Source: Candidatus Sumerlaeia bacterium
GTDB lineage: Bacteria; Sumerlaeota; Sumerlaeia; SLMS01; JAHLLQ01
Direction: 5' to 3'
DNA length: 64,000 nt
NCBI GenBank assembly: GCA_019634695.1
Contig: JAHCAW010000009.1
Location: forward strand, 1-64,000
Position 1 is the stretch's first letter. Every line of letters starts with the position of its first letter. The notes under the pieces are model-generated. The model did not search any database, was not told where the DNA came from, and was given only the letters and a program-made list of their open reading frames with translations. Shown one piece after another: positions 32,882-40,688 of this stretch. Made by a program: the position numbers and the translations under genes.

Positions 32882-34039
32882 ATGACCGCCACTCGTCGTT
32901 CCACTCGTCAGATTCGCGTCGGCCGCGTGCCGATCGGCGGGGGAGCGCCCATCAGCGTGCAGACGATGACGAAGACCGACACGCGCAACGTGGCGGCGAC
33001 GTTGGCGCAGTTGCACGAACTGGCCGCGGCCGGTGCCGACATTGTGCGGCTCGCGTGTCCGGACGAGAAGGCTGCCGCCGCGTTCGGCCCCATCATGCGC
33101 GAGGCACCCGTGCCGATCATCGCCGACATTCACTTCGACTATCGGCTCGCGCTGATGGTGCTCGATGCGGGCGTCGACGGTATCCGGTTGAACCCCGGCA
33201 ATCTGGCGCGCGTGGACAAGCTGCCCGAGATCGTCGCGCGGTGTCGCGAGCGCACGGTCTCGATTCGCATCGGCGTGAACAACGGTTCGTTGAGCCGACG
33301 CCTGCGCAAGCTCGTGTTCGCCGGCGAGATGTCCACGCACGACGCGATGGCCGAGAGCGCACTCGAGCACGTGCGACTGCTCGAGGACCTGGACTATCGC
33401 GAGATCAAGATTTCGCTGAAGGCCTCGGACGTCGACACCACGGTGCGCGCTTATCGTGCGCTGGCGCCGCGATGCGATTATCCGTTCCATGTCGGGCTCA
33501 CCGAAGCAGGCACGGTACGCACCGGCACGATCAAGTCGGCGATGGCAATCGGCATGCTGGCGCACGAGGGCCTGTGCGACACGATCCGCGTGTCGCTGAC
33601 CGGCGACTCGAAGGAGGAGGTGTTCGTCGGGCAGAAGATCCTGCAGTTCGTGGGGCTGCGCTCGGCGGGTCCGAACCTGATCTCGTGTCCAAGCTGCGGT
33701 CGCGTGGAGATCGCACTCGAGCGGGCCGCCTACGAAGTCGAAGAGCGCCTGCGCGGCTACGCGGACGAGTCGATCAGCGTGTCGGTGATGGGCTGCGTCG
33801 TGAACGGTCCGGGCGAGGGACAGCTCGCGGACTTCGGCATCGCGGGTGGTCGCGGTCAGGGAGTGATCTACCGTCTCGGCAAGGTGCTGAAGAAGTGCCG
33901 CGAGGACGAGATGGTGGACGAGTTGTTCGCCGCGATCGACGACTGGATCGCGTCGGGCCGTCCGCGCGAGGAGGTGGACCCGGAAGTCTACGAGCAGGTG
34001 CTCAACGCGCGTCCGGGCTTCGAGGAGGCGCGGTCGTGA
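32882..34039 (+). CDS. ispG: 4-hydroxy-3-methylbut-2-en-1-yl diphosphate synthase IspG
   Basis: IspG (GcpE) converts methylerythritol cyclodiphosphate to HMBPP with a [4Fe-4S] cluster, in the MEP isoprenoid pathway. The 385-residue protein has the TIM-barrel start VGRVPIGGGAPISVQTMTKT, IIADIHFDYRLAL and RLNPGN. The cluster ligands are in LISCPSCGR and VSVMGCVVNGPGE. The length is that of the short bacterial form without an inserted domain. The start has AGAGGA upstream. It ends 9 bp from the convergent lipoprotein gene. Confidence 0.97.
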   Translation: MTATRRSTRQIRVGRVPIGGGAPISVQTMTKTDTRNVAATLAQLHELAAAGADIVRLACPDEKAAAAFGPIMREAPVPIIADIHFDYRLALMVLDAGVDGIRLNPGNLARVDKLPEIVARCRERTVSIRIGVNNGSLSRRLRKLVFAGEMSTHDAMAESALEHVRLLEDLDYREIKISLKASDVDTTVRAYRALAPRCDYPFHVGLTEAGTVRTGTIKSAMAIGMLAHEGLCDTIRVSLTGDSKEEVFVGQKILQFVGLRSAGPNLISCPSCGRVEIALERAAYEVEERLRGYADESISVSVMGCVVNGPGEGQLADFGIAGGRGQGVIYRLGKVLKKCREDEMVDELFAAIDDWIASGRPREEVDPEVYEQVLNARPGFEEARS

Positions 34040-34048
34040 GCGGTGCGC

Positions 34049-35014
34049 TCACGGACGCAGGCGTTCGACGACCACGAGCAGGTTGAGCGTCGTCGGTGCG
34101 GAGGGAAACTCGAAGCGCTCGATCGGTTCGACGAAGACAAGTTCGCCGCGCGCCGTGACGTCGAGCTTTCCTTCCTCCACCCAGCCGCTCTCCGGCTCGA
34201 TCAGGTAGTAGCCCTCGAGTTCTCCCAGCAACTCGTAGTTCACCTTCTGCTCGCGCACGGTCCCCTTCTTGATCGAGAAGTCCGAGACGACGAAGCCGCC
34301 GACATGCACATGGCGGAAGCGGTCGACCGGTTCGCGCACGGCGAGGGCCTCTTCGGCGACGACGAAGTAACTCGACGGCAGCGTGCGGCGGACGACCCAC
34401 GTTTCGGCATCAGGCGGGTCGGGTGACGGCGGGAGCACCATGGCGAGCAGGCCGAGCAGCGCCTCGCGGCTGTGGAATTCCTTGATGGTGTCGGCGTGCG
34501 GTTGCAGCGCTCCCTGATCGCCGCCAATGGCGTCGAGCATCGCGTCGAGCCACTCCTCGTCGCCGCCGAGGCCGACGAGGCGGCGGTCCGGCGCGATGTC
34601 GAGCACGAGGCTGCGACCGACCAGCGCCGCGAACGCGCGCCCGAGCAACGTCTGTGGCGGGCCGTCCGTGGACGAATCGTAGGACACCGCATCGCGGGGC
34701 ATCACGCGGTCGAAGCGCACGGCATCGACGTGCAGCACGACGCGAATGCTGCCGTCGGTGTTCCGGCGCTGCGCGGTCCATGTCGTCTCGAACGTCTGTG
34801 TCGTCTCGACGACGTTGTCGTTGCCGAACAGCACACGATTGTCGCGCTGGTCGACGGTGATGCGATAGCGAACGACATCGCCGGGCGCGACGACCAATCG
34901 GTCGGTCCCGTCGCCCGTCTGTTCGCTGAAGGCGGTGCGCTTGGCGCAGGCCGCGGTGGCGAGCACCAACAGGACGGCGCATGCACGAAGCAGCAGGGTT
35001 GCGTGGATCCTCAT
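34049..35014 (-). CDS. Putative lipoprotein, unknown function
   Basis: The 321-residue protein has a signal peptide ending in a lipobox (VLLVLATAAC), so Cys24 or thereabouts is probably lipidated. The mature part is beta-rich and acidic, with a plausible lipocalin- or DUF6263-like repeat pattern (weak). The start at 35014 follows GGAGGAGGAAG, much better than the ATG at 35035. It lies just downstream of lptF/G in the same direction (31-bp gap), so it may be part of the envelope-export operon. Confidence 0.82.
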   Translation of the reverse strand: MRIHATLLLRACAVLLVLATAACAKRTAFSEQTGDGTDRLVVAPGDVVRYRITVDQRDNRVLFGNDNVVETTQTFETTWTAQRRNTDGSIRVVLHVDAVRFDRVMPRDAVSYDSSTDGPPQTLLGRAFAALVGRSLVLDIAPDRRLVGLGGDEEWLDAMLDAIGGDQGALQPHADTIKEFHSREALLGLLAMVLPPSPDPPDAETWVVRRTLPSSYFVVAEEALAVREPVDRFRHVHVGGFVVSDFSIKKGTVREQKVNYELLGELEGYYLIEPESGWVEEGKLDVTARGELVFVEPIERFEFPSAPTTLNLLVVVERLRP

Positions 35015-35045
35015 GGCTTCCTCCTCCCGTTTCATCCCGGAGGCG

Positions 35046-36347
35046 TCAGCGTCGCGCCTCGCGAATCAACAACACGATCCCGACTCCGCCGATCAGCAGA
35101 TTCGGAAGCAGGTGCACCAGGACCGTGACGGGCCACGACGCGCCACCGGCGCCGACCGCGTTGCCGAACGTCATGAGCATGTAGTAGGCGAGAAGCAGGC
35201 CGGCGGCGAGCAGTGCGGAGAGCGACTTGGCGCGCGGGCGAATCTCCATGGCGAGCGGGATGGCGATGAGCGCGAAGGTGAACGTGGCGAGCGGCAACGT
35301 GAAGCGCGTGATCAGTTCGTTGCGCGCCTCGAAGTACGCCTCCCACGCACCGGTGATCCGTCGCGTGACGGTGCCCCGGCGCTCGATCTCGCGGAAGACG
35401 GGCACGTGATGCGGAGGATCGGCGATGTGGTCGAGCAACTGGCGCAGCGGCATCTCGCGCGGCATCATGCTCGTCGCGCGGTCGATCTTCTTGCTGCCCA
35501 TGCGATTGCGCAGCGTCTCGAAGCGGATGACCGTGGTGCTCTCATCAGGCGGCTCGATTGTCACATCGCCTTCCGCCACGGCTTGCTCGACGGGCGGGTC
35601 GGCGGGGGGCTCGTTGCGTGGCATCGGCATCCAGGTGCCGTCGTACAGCTCGAGTGTGAGGTCGCCGGATTCGGGGTCGCCGGTGATGGTGCCGGTCTCG
35701 GCGAAGAGCAGGAACTCGAAGGCCTCGCCGCTGCGGGCGACCGGTGCTTCGCTCGGGAAGACCTCGTCGCGCTCGACCTTCAGGCGCATGTTGACGCCAC
35801 GCATGCGCAGGCGCGCCAGACCGGCGTCGGTATCGATCTCCTCGTCGCGCTTCTCGTAGGTCAGCGCCATCGTGGTGCCGCTGGTTCCGATGTCGTCGTA
35901 GACGCGATCGGGTCGCAGGTTGGTCAGCAGTTGGAACTGCATCTGGTAGGTGATCTCGCGCACCTGGCCAAAGAGGGCGGGCAGCGCGGTGTTGTTGGCG
36001 GCCATGTGGAGCCCGGACAGGCCAAGTGCGAACACGAGCGCGGGAACGAAGACACGGGGCGGCGAGATACCGGCAACGCGAATGGCCAGGATCTCGTTCT
36101 CATTGGTCAGGCGACCCACGGCGATCAGCGTGCCGAGCAGGACACCCATCGGGACGGTGAAGGTCAGCAGCGTGCCGAGCAGGATGACGACCAGTTGGCC
36201 GAGCATCTGGCCGCTGATGCCGGCGGTGAGCAGCTTCTGGGCGTCCTCGACCAGACTGACCAGCAGCAGGACGAACGTGAAGAAGCAGATGCTGATCAGG
36301 ACGGGGAGGAAGAGTTCCCGCAGGATGTAGAGGCGCAGCGTCGTCAC
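35046..36347 (-). CDS. LPS export permease of the LptF/LptG family
   Basis: LptF and LptG form the inner-membrane dimer that, with the LptB ATPase, extracts lipopolysaccharide and hands it to the periplasmic bridge. The 433-residue product has three N-terminal membrane segments, including YILRELFLPVLISICFFTFV and TVPMGVLLGTLIAVGRLT. The motif NENEILAIRVAGISP follows, then a periplasmic beta-jellyroll-type domain (about 125-310), then three C-terminal helices with RFTLPLATFTFALIAIPLAM. Only one of the two usual paralogs is in the window; F versus G cannot be decided. Confidence 0.92.
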   Translation of the reverse strand: MTTLRLYILRELFLPVLISICFFTFVLLLVSLVEDAQKLLTAGISGQMLGQLVVILLGTLLTFTVPMGVLLGTLIAVGRLTNENEILAIRVAGISPPRVFVPALVFALGLSGLHMAANNTALPALFGQVREITYQMQFQLLTNLRPDRVYDDIGTSGTTMALTYEKRDEEIDTDAGLARLRMRGVNMRLKVERDEVFPSEAPVARSGEAFEFLLFAETGTITGDPESGDLTLELYDGTWMPMPRNEPPADPPVEQAVAEGDVTIEPPDESTTVIRFETLRNRMGSKKIDRATSMMPREMPLRQLLDHIADPPHHVPVFREIERRGTVTRRITGAWEAYFEARNELITRFTLPLATFTFALIAIPLAMEIRPRAKSLSALLAAGLLLAYYMLMTFGNAVGAGGASWPVTVLVHLLPNLLIGGVGIVLLIREARR

Positions 36348-36389
36348 GGTCGAGAGCCTGCGGTCGGAATGCGGGCGGCGAAGACGCCA

Positions 36390-36420
36390 AAAGCCCCATG
36401 CGCGGGCGGCATGGGGCTTT
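36390..36420 (-). terminator. Rho-independent terminator for the ArsC/Spx-like gene
   Basis: A perfect 12-bp stem (AAAGCCCCATGC and GCATGGGGCTTT) with a 7-nt loop lies 30 bp after the stop at 36451. On the minus strand it ends in four T's. It separates this gene from lptF/G downstream. Confidence 0.85.
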
Positions 36421-36450
36421 CCGTAGCGCAGGGCCCGGGACGGACTCCAG

Positions 36451-36792
36451 TCAAAGTTCGCGCAATGCCTTCTCGTCGTACCCGAAGACGGCCACTTTGC
36501 CCTTCACGACGACGGGTCGCTTGATCAGCCCCGGATCGCGCATCATCAGCTCGATCGCGCCCTTCTTCGTGGGGGGGTCTTCCTTCAGCCCATGGTCCCG
36601 GTAGGCGGTCGAACGGGTGTTCAGGTACGCTTTGACGTTCTTGGCGTCGATATGGGTTTCCAGCAACGACCGCGGGGGCGGGTACTCGTCCAGATCCCGC
36701 GGGTCCAGCTCGTGTCCCAGACTTTCGAGCAACTTGATCGTCCGACGACAGGTCGAACACTTGGCTTTGAAGTAGACAGTGACTTTGGCCAT
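36451..36792 (-). CDS. ArsC/Spx-family thioredoxin-fold protein
   Basis: The 113-residue protein has the ArsC/Spx fold: N-terminal MAKVTVYFKAKCSTCRRTIK with a CxxC (CSTC), the linker DLDEYPPPRSLLE, and the C-terminal block PGLIKRPVVVKGKVAVFGYD. Members reduce arsenate or bind RNA polymerase, and many are uncharacterised. With CxxC and the RPVVV cis-Pro motif it could be an arsenate reductase, but no ars gene is adjacent. The ATG at 36792 was chosen over one 33 bp upstream because it begins the conserved fold. Confidence 0.87.
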   Translation of the reverse strand: MAKVTVYFKAKCSTCRRTIKLLESLGHELDPRDLDEYPPPRSLLETHIDAKNVKAYLNTRSTAYRDHGLKEDPPTKKGAIELMMRDPGLIKRPVVVKGKVAVFGYDEKALREL

Positions 36793-36906
36793 CTCAGCCG
36801 CACTTTCGTGAAGAAGGATCGGCATCCAAGCTCTTGTCTACCAAGTTTAGTCAGAACCCTGCTGGATATCAAGTGTCAAGTGCGGAAGGTGTGGAAAAAG
36901 CCCGTT

Positions 36907-37968
36907 TCACCGCCGGAAACCCCGGCGCACCCGCGACGCGAACAGGGGGCCGAACAGGTTCAGGCTCGCCCCGCTGCAAATCGCCAGCACGATGAAGTCG
37001 TCCACCATGCCCGGGATGAAGTTCGGCATCAGGAAGTAGACGATGCCCACGACCATCCAGATCGCCCGGCGGCTGAAGCCCAGCATCCGGTCGAGCGTTT
37101 CGCAGGCCGGGTCGTGCAGCAGGCGCTTGCCGGGCAGCACCTCGCGCGCGATCGAGTCGTACTCGACCAGATGGTACTCGAGCAGCTCGGCGAATGCCCG
37201 GGCATCCTGCTCCAGGTAGACCTTCGTCTCGCCGGTCGACAGGGCACCCTGCTCGACCAAGTCGCGCAAGTAGGCGAGCTGAAGCGGTGACAGATGCGGC
37301 CGGAGTCGATCCGGGATCATCACCGCCCGCTCCCACTGCGAACGGAAGAATAAACCAAGGAAAATCAATCCGATAACCGTCTCTGCGGTGGGGTAGAAGA
37401 AGAGGAGGACAGCGACCACTCCCAGGCCAATGATCGTAAAGCCCGCTCGCTTGTCGGCCCCACTCGAGAAAATCAGGACGATCATCACCACCGAGTACAG
37501 CAGCAGGATCACCAGACCGCGCAGCAGCTCGAAGACGGGCCCCGCGCCAGGGAGCCGGGTCAGGGTCGTCAGGACCCCGCTCAAGGCCGCTTCCACCGAG
37601 GCAGGCAGCGCACTGCTGCCCAGCCGGGGCAGCAGCACGGCGCACAGAGGGATGGTCAGGATGGCAACCGTCGCCAGCAGAAGGCCCTGCTGCGTCCGCC
37701 GCCGCCAGTCCCCCAGCACCCGCCACTGCAGCGCCATCGTGGTGATGATGAGGGCCGACATGGCCAAGCCGCCCAGCATCACGAGCGGGCCCCGCGACCA
37801 CGGAAGCCCGACCGCCTCGACCAGGAAGAGTGCGGCTCCGACCAGCAGCCCGAGCCGGTAGGCGAGTTCGGCGACGTGCAGCTCGCCGGTTGCTTGCCCG
37901 AGCCCGTCGAACCGGGGGGCGCCCCCGGCCGGCGCGGGGGATTGCGTCATCGGCGCCTCGGTCACCAT
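36907..37968 (-). CDS. Polytopic membrane protein with C-terminal DUF1232-like segment
   Basis: The 353-residue protein has about six membrane segments in its N-terminal two thirds and a soluble helical stretch (about 220-290). The C-terminal hydrophobic segment reads YFLMPNFIPGMVDDFIVLAI. That last segment resembles DUF1232 (YkvA), whose core is a YxLxPxDxIPxxxxxDD motif. The rest matches no known family. It overlaps the upstream gene by 7 bp, so the two are co-translated. The ATG at 37968 may be replaced by one 18 bp downstream. Confidence 0.78.
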   Translation of the reverse strand: MVTEAPMTQSPAPAGGAPRFDGLGQATGELHVAELAYRLGLLVGAALFLVEAVGLPWSRGPLVMLGGLAMSALIITTMALQWRVLGDWRRRTQQGLLLATVAILTIPLCAVLLPRLGSSALPASVEAALSGVLTTLTRLPGAGPVFELLRGLVILLLYSVVMIVLIFSSGADKRAGFTIIGLGVVAVLLFFYPTAETVIGLIFLGLFFRSQWERAVMIPDRLRPHLSPLQLAYLRDLVEQGALSTGETKVYLEQDARAFAELLEYHLVEYDSIAREVLPGKRLLHDPACETLDRMLGFSRRAIWMVVGIVYFLMPNFIPGMVDDFIVLAICSGASLNLFGPLFASRVRRGFRR

Positions 37969-39014
37969 CGGCCTCCCGGGGCGTCATGGATTGGGTCGCC
38001 GGCCAGGCCGGTCCAGGTGTTGGGATCGCTCTTGGTGAAAGGCAGCGTCCTGCCGTGGAAGCGGCGATTGGCATCCTGCAGTTCGACGGTCAGGCGATTG
38101 ACGACGACCGACGCCTTGCCGGCGCTGATGGGCTGAAGTTGCAGCCACCCGTCCTGCGTGGTCACCCAGCGCAGGGCGTGCTGGTAGAGGCTGCGCGCCT
38201 CGGCAAGCTGGACGCGGTCGACGCGAAAGCGTCCGGCCTCCTCGACCTGTTTGCGGGCGACGGCGGCGTAGCGCTCGGCCAGACGAACGCGCAAGTCCAC
38301 GACCTGGGCGGTGTTGGTGGACTGCTCGAGCAGGGCGGTGCGGAAGCGGTCCGCGTTGCGCGTGCAGGACTCGGGCGAGTCGGTGACCTTGAGATAGATG
38401 CGCGCCTCGGCGAGCAGGAGCGCCTCGTAGAGACCGCGGCGCTCGCGATCGGTGCGGAAGGTGGTCTTGAGCGCCCGCACGCGCGGGGTCAGCACGCCGG
38501 GGGCATCCTCGAGTTCCACGCGGGCCAGCAGGTCGAAGGCCTCGACGACCGGGTTCGCGCGCAGCTCGGCCGGTTCGGCCGTTGCGATGGCCTGACGGAT
38601 GGCGCTCCAGTCGTCACTCTCGCGCAGGCGCTCGAGGCGGGCGACGAAGTCGCGGGTCTGCCGATCGAGTCGCACGGCAGAGCCTTCCGGGCGCACGCCG
38701 CTGATCGAGGCGGCGTGTTGAATCTCGGGAATCGGGGCCGCGGGGCGCTCGCGACCGGAGAACTTGTAGACCGCATAGACGAGCAGAATCACGACCGGCA
38801 CGAGTGCCCGCGACCACAGGGCCCAGTTGACCGGGCCGGGCGCGCCGGCGTGGCCCGTGGCAGGTTGCAGGGGCTGGGGATCGGCTTCGGCGAGGACGAT
38901 CTCCCAGTCGCCGGGCTCGACGCGTCGGGCGACCGGTTGGTCGCCACCCTCGGGCGCGGGCACTTCCCCGGCCGGCGGTGGATCGGGAACCTCGGGTTCG
39001 TCGCGTTCGCTCAT
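37962..39014 (-). CDS. Single-pass membrane protein, unknown function
   Basis: The 350-residue protein has an acidic Pro-rich cytosolic N-terminus (about 1-68) and one membrane helix (ALVPVVILLVYAVYKF). A long helical, charged C-terminal domain (about 95-340) looks like TPR-type or coiled-coil repeats. It has no signal peptide and no catalytic motif that I recognise. The overlap with the gene that follows suggests that the two act in one membrane complex. The ATG at 39014 follows GGGGG-rich DNA but is the first start that gives the acidic N-terminus. Confidence 0.8.
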   Translation of the reverse strand: MSERDEPEVPDPPPAGEVPAPEGGDQPVARRVEPGDWEIVLAEADPQPLQPATGHAGAPGPVNWALWSRALVPVVILLVYAVYKFSGRERPAAPIPEIQHAASISGVRPEGSAVRLDRQTRDFVARLERLRESDDWSAIRQAIATAEPAELRANPVVEAFDLLARVELEDAPGVLTPRVRALKTTFRTDRERRGLYEALLLAEARIYLKVTDSPESCTRNADRFRTALLEQSTNTAQVVDLRVRLAERYAAVARKQVEEAGRFRVDRVQLAEARSLYQHALRWVTTQDGWLQLQPISAGKASVVVNRLTVELQDANRRFHGRTLPFTKSDPNTWTGLAGDPIHDAPGGRW

Positions 39015-39115
39015 GGGGCTCGGCGTCCTCACGGGGGGACTGTTGGACGTGCCCGCCAACCCGGTCAAGAGGCAGCGAACTGTGGGACGCGAATCCTTCG
39101 GCGCGTGGCGGCAAC

Positions 39116-40600
39116 TCAGGCCGCGCCGAACTTGCGCTCGAGGTAGGCGAGGAAGGCGTCGGCGGCCGGTTCGCTGCCCGTGATGGAGCGGACGATGTCG
39201 GGCGCCATGCGGCGTCGACCGACGAGGTGGATCTTCGTGCGCAGCCATTCGCGCAGCGGCAGCAGGCGGCCCGCGGCGATGTCGTCCCAGAGTGTGGGCA
39301 TCTCGGCGCAGGCGGTCTCGAAGACCTGCGCCGCGTAGAGGTTGCCGAGCGTGTACGTCGGGAAGTAGCCGAACATGCCGTGCGACCAGTGCACGTCCTG
39401 CAGGCAGCCGTGCGCGTCGTCGGGGACCTCGATGCCGAGGTACTCGCGATAGCGCGCGTTCCACGCCTCCGGCAGGTCGGCGACGGCAAGGCGTCCTTCG
39501 ATCAGGTCCATCTCGAGCTCGAAGCGCGCGATGACGTGGAGGTTGTAGGTGCACTCGTCGGATTCGACTCGGATCAGCGAGGGCGCGACGCGGTTGACCA
39601 CGCCGAGCACCTGCCCGACCGACACGCCGTCGAGCCGGCCGGGGAAATGCTCACGCAGCACCGGCAGGTAGTGCGTCCAGAACGCCTCGCTGCGGCCGAC
39701 GATGTTCTCCCACATGCGCGAGTTGCACTCGTGGATGCCGAGCGACGGCGCGTCGGCCAGCGGCGTGCGGTTCCATGCCGGATCGAACCCCTGGTCGTAG
39801 AGCGCATGGCCCGCCTCGTGCATCGTCGAGAAGAGCGCGGAGAAGGGATCGCGTTCGTCGTAGCGCGTCGTGATGCGGACGTCCTGGATGTCGAAGTGCG
39901 TGCAGAAGGGATGCGGTGCGGTGTCGAGCCGGCCCGCGTCGAGGTCGTAGCCCATGTCGGCGAGCACGCGGAGCGAGAAGGCGCGTTGCGCGACGATGTC
40001 CCACGTGCCTTCCATCCATGCGTCGTCGCGCGGAGCCTGGCGCTCGACGATGCGCGCGACGAGCTGCTTCTGCCGCGCGGCAAGATCGGCGAGTAGGGGA
40101 CGCAGGCGTTCGGCGCGCATGCCGCGCTCGAAGTTGTCGAGCAGCGCGTTGTACGGCGAGCCCTCGTAGCCATAGTGCCCGGTCGCCTCGCGGGCGAGTT
40201 CGAGCAGCGTCTCGAGATGCGGCCGGAACGCGGCGAAGTCGGAGTTGGCCTTGGCGCCGAGCCATGCGTTGCAGCCGGCGGATTGTGCCTCGGCGAAACG
40301 TCGGACGAAGGACTCGGGCAGCTTGGTCGCGCGCTCGTAGTCGTGCCGCGCCTCGGCGACAAGGCGTGCCTCGTCGGAGTCCGTCGTGCGACGCGCAAGA
40401 TCGTCGAGCAGGCGCGCGAGCTCGGGAGAAGTCTGCAGGCGATGGCGAATCGCGGCCAGCGTGGCGAGTTGCGCGCCACGGGCGACCGCGCCCTTGGGCG
40501 GCATCATCACCTCCATGTCCCACTCGAGGAGGGACATGGCGGCGCTCAGATCGTGGATTTCGGCGAGCAGTTCGCGCAGGCGTTCGAACGTCGTGTGCAT
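39116..40600 (-). CDS. M32-family metallocarboxypeptidase
   Basis: M32 enzymes (Taq carboxypeptidase 1 type) remove C-terminal residues from peptides in the cytoplasm with a divalent metal. The 494-residue protein has the zinc site HEAGH near 260, with its third ligand Glu in the following GIHECNSRMWEN motif. Family markers include SLLEWDMEVMMPPKGA near the N-terminus, SPYNALLDNFE, and WSHGMFGYFPTYTLGNLYA. The ATG at 40600 was used in place of one 15 bp upstream. It is a single gene between two membrane-protein loci. Confidence 0.95.
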   Translation of the reverse strand: MHTTFERLRELLAEIHDLSAAMSLLEWDMEVMMPPKGAVARGAQLATLAAIRHRLQTSPELARLLDDLARRTTDSDEARLVAEARHDYERATKLPESFVRRFAEAQSAGCNAWLGAKANSDFAAFRPHLETLLELAREATGHYGYEGSPYNALLDNFERGMRAERLRPLLADLAARQKQLVARIVERQAPRDDAWMEGTWDIVAQRAFSLRVLADMGYDLDAGRLDTAPHPFCTHFDIQDVRITTRYDERDPFSALFSTMHEAGHALYDQGFDPAWNRTPLADAPSLGIHECNSRMWENIVGRSEAFWTHYLPVLREHFPGRLDGVSVGQVLGVVNRVAPSLIRVESDECTYNLHVIARFELEMDLIEGRLAVADLPEAWNARYREYLGIEVPDDAHGCLQDVHWSHGMFGYFPTYTLGNLYAAQVFETACAEMPTLWDDIAAGRLLPLREWLRTKIHLVGRRRMAPDIVRSITGSEPAADAFLAYLERKFGAA

Positions 40601-40688
40601 GGGGCGAAACTCCAAAGGGTGGAAACACGAGCGCGCCCGTCGTGCCGGGGTGGCAGGCGACGGGCGCGTCGGGATGCGTCGGCGGCGA

